Origin: Oryzias latipes | Lineage: Eukaryota > Chordata > Actinopteri > Beloniformes > Adrianichthyidae | Assembly: GCF_002234675.1 (NCBI RefSeq) | Contig: NC_019880.2 | Location: 15,117,756 to 15,181,755, forward strand | Direction: 5' to 3' | Length of the DNA stretch: 64,000 bases | In this document: positions 43,701-55,700 of the stretch, piece after piece | How positions within the stretch are numbered: the stretch's first letter is position 1 | How the letters are laid out: each line of letters begins with the position of its first letter | Program-made: the position numbers and the translations under genes | Notes under the pieces: generated by a model | Databases searched by the model: none | What the model was told of the DNA's origin: nothing | Seen by the model: only the letters and a program-made list of their open reading frames with translations

Positions 43701-46700
43701 TCTGTGTACACCAGGGGTGGGCAATTATTTTAACTCACGGGCCACATTGCAGATGCGTGATATAACATGGAATGTAGATGAAAACATTTGGATGGAAAAT
43801 GATATTCTAAAACAGAATATTCTAGAGTTTTTAGTTTAAAATTGTTGTTTCCATTTTAGATCATTTTTTTTATTGTGAAGCCCTTTAGTACCATCAAGGA
43901 GTTGTAAAGTGCTGTATGAATAAAGTTTCCTTCATTCATGATCCTTTTAATAAAATAAATAACATTATAAATAAAAAAAAATACCAAATAACACTCTCTA
44001 TGAGAGACAAAAATTGAGGAAAAATATGCGGATACATTTAGGAAAAAACGCTAAAAAAAATCCAGCAAATAGTCAATCCTCTCCTGTCATAATCCTAATA
44101 GGGCTGCAAATAACCGTGATCGGTGAAATTCACGGAGTCTGATTACAGACGTTTATGGCAGTAAAACTCCTCACTGCACACTTTATACACTTGTCTCAGA
44201 CAGACAAACATTTTCACCCTTTTTTCTCTCTTGTTTAAATTCTCAAACCTTCATAGAAATTGAGTCTAGGATCTTAGAATGAAACAAAGATCTGATCGAT
44301 CACAGATTTCTGATCTGAAGAGCTCCGCGTTTCTGTACAGGAGACACGGCATGGACTGAGGAGATTGATTGACAAGGTCTCCAGCCAATCAAAAATACAC
44401 GGGTTTCTGATATTGTTCAATGGGCCGGACCAAAGATGGGCCGTAGTTTGCCCACCCCTGGTGTACACGGTCCTGAGCTTCAGCCTTTCTCCTTACAGGT
44501 GAAGGATCTGGAATTCTGATGAAGCATCATCTCTGCCACGGTTGTCTGGCCTCGCTGGCGTCTCAAAAAGGCCTATTTCTTGTGTTCACCAACCCTGATG
44601 TGTTAACATCCCAGAATAACCCCCATCGTTATAAGTTGAATGGATCCCATAGCTGTGTGGCCGCTAAGGGAACGACTGCCGTTGAAGAACAACCAGAACT
44701 GTGACGCAATGTTCTGATGGCGTTCGGCTCAACACAATGGCTTCATTCAGGGAATTCAGGGACAGACATCCCAGAGACCGCAGACGCTGAGGTTGACTCA
44801 GGGAGACGTCAGTGTTTCTCAGCGAAGGCTCCAGTCCAACATAAAGACCCACTCCAATCTATTGTCAAAGCCTTCACAGTGGTCTTTTATTCATGATTAT
44901 GCCCTTTTTAGCTCCCTTTTTTTTAAATGGACATATTTCTGTAGGACTTCTGCCACAGCCCCCCCCCCCATTACTGAGAGCAGGGAGCTTGTGGCGCCCA
45001 GCATATTTTCTATGTTGACTTTTCAAACAGCTTTTCTTCATCTTCAACGATTTCAATAAAGAAATGATCAGAAATGTTAGCTTAATTTTCTTTATACAGT
45101 CAGGACCATAAATATTTGGACAGACAAATTCTTTCTAATTTTGTTTCTGTACATTACCACAGTGAATTTTAAATAAAACAACTCAGATGCCACTTTCAGA
45201 CTTTTAGCTTTTATTCCATGGGTTGAACAAAAAGATTGCATAAAAATGTGAAAAACTAAAGCATTTTTTAAACACAATCCCTTCATTTCATGGGCTCGTA
45301 AGTAATTGGACAAATGAAATAACTAAAAACAAAATGGTCATTACTAATATTAGGTTGAAAACCCTTTTTATTGGCAATGACAGCCTGAAGTCTTGAACTC
45401 ATGAACATCACCAGATGCTGGGGTTTCTCCTTCTGAATGCTCTGCCAGGGCTTTACTGCAGCAGCTTTCAGTTGCTGTTTGTTTGTGGGCCTTTCTGTCT
45501 GAAGTTTAGTCTTCAACAAGTGAAATGCTGCTCAATTGGGTTAAGATCAGGTGACTGACTTGGCCATTAAAGAATATTCCTCTTCTTTTCTTTAATAAAT
45601 TCCTGAGTTGCTTTGGCTGTATATTTTGGGTCGTTGTCCATCTGTATTATGAAACGCCTCCCAATCAGTTTGGCTTCATTCACCTGGATCTGCGCAGACG
45701 GTACGTCTCTGAACACCTCAGAATTCATTGGGCTGATTCTGTCCTGTGTCACATCATCAATAAACACTAGTGTCCCAGTGCCACTAGCAGCCATGCACGC
45801 CCAGCCCATCACACTGCCTCCACTTGACAGTTTCACTGATGATGTAGTCTGCTTTGGATCATGAGCTTCTCCACGACTTCTCCATGCTTTTCTCCTGCCA
45901 TCATTCTGGTAGAGGTTGATTTTGGTTTCATCTGTCCAAAGAATGTTTTTCCAGAACTGTGCTGGCTTTTTTAGATGCTTTTTAGTAAAGTCCAATCAAG
46001 CCTTCCTATTCTTGAGGCTTATGAGTGGCTTGCATTTGCGGTGTGCCCTCTGTATCTATTTTCATGCAGCTTGCTTGCTTGCTTGTCTGTTCACAGCAAA
46101 ATCTTCAAAATGCAAGCAAGAGTCCTCTAATCAACTCCAGGCCTTTTATCTGCTTCACTCATAATGACATAACAAGGAAATGTTATGCAATAGCATGGAA
46201 GTCAATTGTCCAATTACTTACGAACCCATGAAATGAAGGGATTGTGTTTATAAAATGCTTTAGTTTTTCATATTTTTATGCTATCTTTTTGTTCAACCCA
46301 TGGAATAAAAGCTGAAAGTCTGCACTTCAATGGCATCTGAGTTGTTTTATTTAAAATTCACTGTGGTAATGTACAGAAACAAAATTAGAAAGAATTTATC
46401 TCTGTCCAAATATTTATGGTCCTGACTGTATATGTCCTCCATCTTCAGAGAAAGGCCACAAAGATCATGTTAAAAACACCCAGAACACCATTTTTCTCTT
46501 TTAGAAGAGCCTAAAGGCTGAAGATAAATGAGCCTTCTCTCCTCTTTCTTCGGTTTACATGAGTATCAGCAGCACGCTTAAAGATAGCAACTCTGCAGAC
46601 CTAATCTGCAGCAACACGACTGACTGCAATCCAAGGATAATTTCCCAGACATTCAATTTAGTGGAAAACAGCAAACATGTGCCTCTTTAGGGGGCCGAGG

Positions 46701-49700
46701 CTGAGAAAAAGCCGACTTCACACTTTCAGAACATTAGGATCCAGGCTAACACCAGAATAAACATCACACACCATAACCAAAAATGACCTCAGATAGAGAA
46801 ATACCCACTGCAACACTTACACACTCAGTTCAACACACCAAAGCCATCTGCTTTAAGACAATAGAATCTGGTGTGACAATTCAGACAGAAAATATGTTTA
46901 TAAGGAACCTTTTGACAGTAGCGCTGCATGTTCCAGTTTAGCTATTCATCCTCTTAACAGTTTGATATACTATATTACTTACTCTGCGGCTGTTCATACT
47001 GTGCGATACAAACATGAGCAGTTCTGCGTCTCACCTTATGGCTTTGCTGGGACTGGGTGGAGCCATACATGGGGAGGCCGTTGGTTGGCGGTGCTAGCTG
47101 CGGAGCGTCTGATTGGATAAAACCTCGTCTGTCGATGAGACTGTGAAAAGAGAAGGTGACGAAATTATAAATCTATTGAGAAGCAGAGCAGGTGAAGTGA
47201 GGTCAACTGATTTTTAACAAGCAGATTTCTTCAAATGAGGGAAAAATGTAGTAAAAAAGGAAAATAAAAAAAATAAAAAAATCGTCAGCTCTGACAAATG
47301 CTGGCGATTTTTCCACCTTCAGGCAAAGGTGGAAAAACATTTTTCCCCCTGAATTGCTAAAAGTTAAAGGGGCCTACACCATGCAAAAAAATGTTTTGAG
47401 ATTTTAAGTGTATTATAATGTTCATTCCTCACAAAAATAATCCCAGGGTGATGTTTTGATCTGATCATGCATTCCAGAGTATTCCTCTAGAAACCTGCGC
47501 TCTGAGCACCAGCCCCTCCCAACCCACAAAATCGAGCGGGTTCTCACAGTGTGATGTAGATAAGTGAGGAACCGCCCCTTCTAGGAAGACTCCGCCCTGC
47601 CAGCTCCGCCCCAAAGTTAACACACACGCCCGCTTTCTCCACAGAGCTAGCAGCGATCGGCTAAACGCTTATTTTATATGAACATCCATCTTTGAAAAAG
47701 TTTGGATGTTTGTTTTCGTGGGTGAAACGCAGACAAGCTGCAGAGGCTAGGTTGACGTCATGAAACGGGCGGCACCCACAGAGAGCAGAAGGCGGAGCCT
47801 CAGAGATTGAGTCGTCTATAACAGTGGTCCCCAACCTTTTTAACGCCGCTGACCGGTATGACGTCATAAAAAGTTTTCACGGACTGGTCTTTAAGATATG
47901 GAGGAGGATAATTGTAGCAATGCTTTGATGAAGGAGGAACAGAGACGTGACAAGACGAGCTCTGTACTTATAAATTGACAGTCATCGTACATCGCACAGG
48001 TGTCACCATCCTCTCCCCTTCCCACACTCAAAAAGCAGGGTTGCTCTGTGCCTTCGTTTCCACCCAGAACTCAGAGGTGACTTTCTGATGAACTACTGTT
48101 GCTCTGTAGAAACTATGTCAGGGCTCGACATAGCCATTTGTCCGCTGGCCCGGTCCTGTTTTTCGAGCAGTGCGGACTAGAGCCCTGCGCGGGGACTATT
48201 TTCTTCATCCCGCTCCCGCCCGCGCCCGCTGAATTTTTGACCAATCCCGCCCGCTCCCGCAACGTATGCGTTACACTCCCGCCCGCTCCCGCAATATGTA
48301 TGTCCACTCCCGCCCGCACCCGCAAAACTCAGAGAATTTAGTCCCGCACAGTAATAGAGATGCATTGATTTTGTATCGTCCCCCGTCCCGCAGGAAAAAA
48401 ACATGTATTTTTATTGATATTATTAAAAAGATTCATGTCCTCCTCCAGCCTCATCTTTTGATGCATTCCTCTTGTGTAATGTGCAACTTAATTATTAAAT
48501 ATATTTTTACCAATCCTGTTTTGTTAAAAGTGTGCGTGTGTGCGCGCGCAGACAGACGGCCTGAAGCGCGCTCTTAGTAAGAGGCGGGGCGGGGCGCACC
48601 CCCAACAACAGGTTAGATGACAGAGGCCATTGGGCGTCTCTACCTGGTGCCTTCAAGGAGCTTCAGTACATAAGAATCCAACAGCTGCACAGCCTAACGT
48701 AGTCCGCTAATATATATTCATGAGATATTCATGGCAGCACTGATCCCGCAGGGTTTATTTTTTGCCGCCCGCTCCCGCCCGCAGCACAATCCAAACCGCC
48801 CAATCCCGCGAGATTTGGGTTGGGTCCCGCGGGACCCGGCGGGACCCGATCCCAATGCAGCCCTCTAGTGCGGACCACAAGACTTTACTTTTCACTTGTC
48901 CGCTCGGGCCACTAAAATATCTAACGGTTTATATATTCTTCACCTTTTTCAATAAAGTAAATTTTGCGAAAACGTGTAGATTTACCTCGTCTTCATAATT
49001 TAGTTTTTCTGCTAGTCCTGTGTTCAGACTTCAAGGGTTTCTATGGGAAACCTTTGATCACTTCTCCTTCTCTCCCGCCTGCGCGCGCGCGGCTTTCACT
49101 GCCGAGCACCACGCGGCACGCGCTCACTACTTTTTTTTCCCAAACTTTATTGAATGTAACAATTCAATACAAAACAATGTTAAACAGCAACAACGAAGGC
49201 ATAAGCCAGTGGGTTATTATTACATTTGATTATAAATCCGACACCGTCACTGAAGAGAGACTGAAGCGTGTCAGAGATGTGGAAGACATGGCAGGAATAG
49301 AAAGGAATATGTTGGATGGAGTAGTGGGTATAATTAGTAGTATGGACAGCAAGATATTTAATGAATGCATTGAAGATGAAACTGTATCCACTAAGCTTTA
49401 AGATGAATGTCAAAGAATCAAAGGCAACTCCAAATACCTGAATCTCAGACTCAAATGCAGTAGAATGTTAAACTACTTAATTTTGTTTTTCTTTACAACA
49501 CTGTAAGCAGTAAGTATTTCTAGTTAGCTGAATGATCTCAGTTAGACCTGCACAATATGAGGAAAACTCGCGATATGCGATATCAGAGATTAAAATTGCG
49601 ATAACAATATAATTTGCGGTATATAAACCAACAGCAAAATAACCAAATAACCATTCCCAGTTTAAAAATTATACTCCAAATGACCCACGTTGACATAGGT

Positions 49701-52700
49701 TACAAACATCTAACATAACAGGGCTCCATCTGATTGGTCAACAATGTGAAGGCGTCCATCCGATTGGTCAAATGCATTAAGGGATTTATTTGATTCGTTA
49801 AATGGTTCAAGCTGCCATTAGATTGTTTTAACACATTTAAGGTTTATGATTTATTGCGATATTTGCCGTTAGAAGCACCATGAAAACTTCTGAACTAGTG
49901 TTACCTACTACACTGCAGTGCTCTCTTCAAAACATCTGAAACAGACTAGAGCAGATTTAAATTTGATATGGTCTATTTTCAGTCATTGAAAAGTGTAGAA
50001 ATAAGTGATGTCACCAGAATGCACCAAATTGCACCATATTAAAAGTTTCCGGGGGGGCATGCCCCCGGACCCCCCTAAAGTTGCAAGCACCTGCGGAGCG
50101 GCGGGTCCCGCTATGCGCGGTGTCGGGCCAGTAACTTTCAGGCAGGGCCAGTAAGTTTCAAAAACTACTGGCCCTGTGGGCCAGTGCAAATTTCTGGGCT
50201 ATGTCAACCCCTGTATGTCTTAGAAAATGAGTAAAAACAGCATAATCAGAATTACAAGACCACTGCGTACTCTTTGAAGATAGATCAAAAGATGATCTGG
50301 GTCTTTGTTTGCTGTCAATTACTTCTTTAAAAAGCTAAATAAAATAAATCATTTAGTAAAAGTTTTTCCTAAAGACATAAAGTCAGAGTAACATAATATT
50401 TCCCCCAATAAGTCTAGATCAGGTTGTGATTCCCTTTTTTAACCCATATTGTATGGAGTGATATTTCTGCCACCATGTTGCACACAAAACTTTCTAAGTT
50501 GAACACAAAACGTTCTAAGTTTTTTGCTGAAAAATTTGTTTTTGCTCAAAAATTTTTTTTTTGCTTTCAAAAACGTTTTTTGCGTTAGCAAATCACATTT
50601 TTTACGTGCGTTGTGTCAAATCTCGCTTTTGTCTTATCTTTGATTTTGCTGACTACTTGGAGCGCGATTTAGCGTGATATGACTGCCACTGGCATCGCCA
50701 AAAAGAAATTCACATGCGTTGTGTGTAGGGTTGTGCCGATGGACGATATCATCGTCCATCGTGATGGGTGACTGACATCCCGATGGAGAGACCACCATTG
50801 TGATGCCACGCCCCCGCCACGTTGCGCGTCGACACCATAAGCCGCGGTTACATGTACAAAATATCTTGATGGGATCAATGGTCGGATTGGAATCCAACCG
50901 TGTAGATGGGCCCAGAAAAATGTTTTCAGAATATAAAAACGTTCACTAAGGTCACAATTTCGGTCGGAATAAATCATTCGCACATGCGCAGTATTCGCAC
51001 ATGCGCAGTTTGAAAACCGGAAGGGGATACAACTTCCGCCGAGCGGCTTTTTTTCCAAACTTTATTGGATGTAACAATTCAATACAAAACGATAACAGCA
51101 CCGAGCGGCTATATATATTGACATGTCAGCTCGGTAAAATACGAGATGATCTTCTAAACGTGCTTTTAATAATGTTACGGTTATTATCAAACACCTGTTC
51201 GCTCATCATTTGAATTTTAATCCGTGTGGTCAGTGCTTTTTCTGAACGGAGCCAGGATTAGCAGTATGCTAACACGGGCTAACAACATTAGCTTTGGGTG
51301 GCGCTGCACGTAAACGTGTAAGAATAACATCAGCCTTTATTTAGTCGGGACACGACTGGAAACACAAATCCACGTGATTGTTTGAATGTTTTCTAAGGAC
51401 TGAGCGACATTTCTGCTTTGATGCTCAAACCGCTGTGTGTGCTGACGATCCGAGCTGTGCTCAGACACAGGGTTTAGACCCGGTTCTGAGTTCGGTTGCT
51501 TGTACCCCTAGAGCTGCGGGACGGATCGCAGTCTTAAATCTCCCACACATACCGCTCATGTACCCCCCTCCCATCAAACACAAAGCTTTAAGTCCGCGCT
51601 CCGCCGGTCCACTTCACTAATTAAGTGCGGGAGCGACTACACTTCTTTTCTATCTTGCTTGTTACTTTTTCTGTTAAAGTCACTTCCCTCAGTTTATACT
51701 GGATCATCGCGGATTAGTCATTAGTTGGGAAATAAAATGAAAAAAGCAAAATAACGAATAGCAGTTATATAAGAACGAAAAATGGTAAAATACCCCCCCC
51801 CCCCCCCCACGATGTCATCGTCCATCCCGATGGTTGACAGCAAACATCGTCAACGGCCAAATTAGGGGACATCGCCCAACCCTAGTTGTGTGTCATCTCA
51901 CTTTTTTCCTATCTTTGCTAAGTTAAGTTTCGGTTTGATGTGACAAGCTGCCATCAAACAGCTGCTGATTGGTCCAGATTCTAACCAATCAAATCGCCAT
52001 ATGAATCTAACATGGTTTCTGCTGCCGAGGCTCAGAGGCTGAACCAGCTCTTTTTACGCTCATTTTTGGATGAAGACGTTTTCATTTTTTAAATAATTCA
52101 TAATAATTCATACTTTCTTTTTTTTTAGCATTCGTTCATTTTTATGAAGTCAGATTTGTGAAACTGTAAAGTTTATCTGCTGACATTAAATCAACAGGTC
52201 TGTTTGATCTGTGAATCCTGCAGAGCAAAATATTAGTGAAAAGTGTAATTTTCTTTAAGGTCTGTTTGTTAAAACAAAACAATTAAAAATTTAAAGCACA
52301 TATTATTTTATGCTGCACACGTGTTTGGGATCAGATGAACAGTAATAAGCAAAAGAATGATGGCTCACCACAGGAGACTCAATGCATTTATCAGAAGCAT
52401 TGTTAACTTTTATGTAAATTTTCACCAGTGTCTCATGTTTTAGAACTTGTGAGCGTTTGTCCAAAGTTTAAAAATATTAGTGATCAAAAATGCTATTTTC
52501 TTTTAATATTTCAACAATTATTTATTAAAATAAAACAATAGTTCAGATACAAATCTTAAAAAGTTTAACTTCTTCCGGCTAGATGGAGTCGGAGCTCGGT
52601 CGTTTTTTTTTTTGTTGTTTTTTTTTTGCTGCAGACGTTTTAAACACGTTGGTCTCTACATAGACATGAATAAATACTAAACTCTGTTTTATTTTAGCTG

Positions 52701-55700
52701 CTTTGCTGCTCCTTCTGGGTTTTACTCTGAGACAAACGGGCCAGAGTGGTTGAAAACGGCAGAACCCCGTACGAACAGAACCGACAAAGTCAATGTCTGC
52801 CTCGGAGTACCGGCAATATGAGACAGAGACACTTGATTGGTTAGAATCTGGACCAATCAGCAGCTGTTTGATGGCAGCTTGTCACATCAAACCGAAACTT
52901 AACTTAGCAAAGATAGGAAAAAGTGAGATGACACACAACGCGTGCGAATTTCTTTTTGGCGATGCCAGTGGCAGTCATATCACGCTAAATCGCGCTCCAA
53001 GTAGTCAGCAAAATCAAAGATAAGACAAAAGCGAGATTTGACACAACGCACGTAAAAAAATGTGTTTTGCAAACGCAAAAAACGTTTTTGAAAGCAAAAA
53101 AAAATAATTTTTGAGCAAAAACAAAAATTTTCAGCAAAAAACTTAGAAAGTTTTGTGTTCAACTTAGAAAGTTTTGTGTGCAACATGGTGGCAGAAATAT
53201 CACTCCATACTATTGTTTCTAAATCATTCAGAAAAAGACAAATAATTCATGTATTGTTTCCCAACTGAGATCCTGCAAACACCCAATTTCCCAGAATTCT
53301 TCAGGACTATTTGAAAACCCTCCAGCAGACCTGAACTACATCTGCACAGACGGCGCGTTCTCCTCTCACATGATGCTGGCCGCGATCCAGCTTTATGGTC
53401 TCCCAGCAGGACAAAAGCTGTGCTCGTACGCGGCGCTCTTCCTGGATAATCTATGCTTCAGCACCCAATCAATTTGCAGCCAGCGAGTGACGCTGCGCCC
53501 TGCCCTTCCATCGATGGATTTGTCCTCCGCTTGTGGGCTCGGTGGAGGCAAAGCTCCATCGTAGCGTGAAATGACATCCAATGTATTCAAACTCATTTAC
53601 AAGGGTGTGAACTTTTTTATAATCCGATACGCCTCATGATACCAAAAATATTATGACTCAGTCAGCAATAAATGATCAAATTCATAGAAGAAGCTGGTTT
53701 GGAATCAGAGTGTGTCCAGTCTTGGTGTACCGTGAATATTTGATAGCTTTTATGTTTAAAAAAAATAAATAAATAAACACATTCACTACTGTCCAGCTGC
53801 TGTAATCCACTTCTGGTTGATCTTTCCTTCCTTTTCCAAAACAAAAAATCTTACTTTATTTGTTTTTTTTTACCTTCCTTTACTTTTGTTGTTGCCATAA
53901 AGCTTAATGATGTCTCCTTTCACCTGCATGGAGAGCTCCTTTGACCACATGTTGTCTGTTCACAGCAAAATCTTCAAAATGCAAGCACGAGTCCTTTAAT
54001 CAACTCCAGGCCTTTTATCTGCTTCACTCATAATGACATAACAAGGGAATGGCCCACACCTGCCCATGCAATAGCATGGAAGTCAATTGTCCAATTACTT
54101 ACGAGCCCATGAAATGAAGGGATTGTGTTTAAAAAATACTTTAGTTTCTCACATTTTTATGCAAACTTTTTGGTTCAACCCATGAAATAAAAGCTGAAAG
54201 TCTGCACTTCAATGGCATCTGAGTTGTTTTATTTAAAATCCACACATACTAAATTAGAAAGAATGTGTCTCTGTCCAAATATTTATGGTCCTGACTGTAT
54301 ATTGAAAAAATCGGGCAGATTAATTTTCAAAACTTGTTTTCTTTTCTCTCCTGATTTCACTTGTTTTCCACAAAGTGAATCTCATAGCAGAGATTTATTA
54401 GTTAAAGTGATTCTGTGCAGCACTGATGCTGTCAACACTCACACTCCTACAGTGAATGCTGCAAAGACTATTTACTATAATCTAATGTTAATCAATTAAA
54501 AACGTATTGATCAGAACAAAGACAAATCAAGTTTTGACAGCCACATTATTTCCTGACAAACCACTAAGAATATCTGCAGCGTCTGCCCTGCTGCAGAGTC
54601 AGGACGCAGCAGATGGAGATGGAGCCGATACGATTCAGAGGAGTTGAGGAGAATATTTGGAAGGTCATTGAAAGGAGAAAGTGTTGACAGGCAAATCAGA
54701 ACGACGAGATGCTACAAAAGGAAATGATGCTGCAAGTTCATAAAGACTCACTCTGATGAAGGCTGTGTTTTTTTTTTGAACATGTTCTTGTGGTACTGGA
54801 GCCGGTTATTAAAATAATCGTGTATTTTGTGGCAGAAGCACCAAATTCTGCATGGATGTACCTTAGGATCCCCTATTTCAGAAAAACATCAGCTCAGAGA
54901 AAAATCCAATATTTTAAAAGTTATATATATTTATACTTTACACATAGTAGTATTCTATAGGCACCCCTTAAGTTTAAAGACTTTATTTGGTGGATGAACA
55001 GCTCAAATTATTGAGACCGGGACAACTAGATATTGAATACTCTTGTAACAATAGAGTTTATGGTTGCCATCTTTACAAATGACCTTTATTTAGGATTTTT
55101 TCTTTTTGTGGCAAATGTGCTTTTGTGAAAAGAGGGGATCCTAAGGTACTAGGGGTGTAACGATACGCTAAAATCTCAATTCGGTTCGATTCAGAATTTC
55201 ATAGGGCTCGGTTCGGTACATTTCGGTTCGGTACTGCTCTTTAACTAATCTGCCTGATATGAACTTGTAATTTATGAACTATTATTTTATTGTTATTTAT
55301 TGTGTGTGTTTGCCGGACACCTGAATTTCTCCCTTGGGAGATTAATAAAGTTTTTATATATCTATTTTCGGTACAAAAAACTATACTGTCCGTCACTTAA
55401 TAGCGTCTCGGAGGAAACTCACGGCTAACATTACTTCCGCCTCGGCACAAAGTTAATACAGTGGCGACCTTGGGGTTAGACCCACCTATAGCCACTAAGA
55501 CTCAAGTGTGAAATCTTGTGTGTTGAAACCTTCACCCTCACTGAGAGAGCTATGAAGAGAAGTGAGGTTCATGTTGTCACGCTGTTCGTGTGTGTCCACA
55601 ATAAATGGGTTTAAATGCCGGAAAGGAGATGGAGCAATCTATTCCTCTGTCTACTCTCTCTCTGGGGCTGTTTGAGGGTGTGTAGAGTATGGGACAAGGA

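Noticed and set aside
48099-48577. Frames over the cccgctcccgc repeats
   Set aside because: Low-complexity repeats inside a hAT-like element; several frames on both strands.
53370-53564. GC-richer 64-codon frame as an extra zdhhc14 exon
   Set aside because: No flanking splice sites in phase, and no matching segment in the known protein order, which is complete without it.
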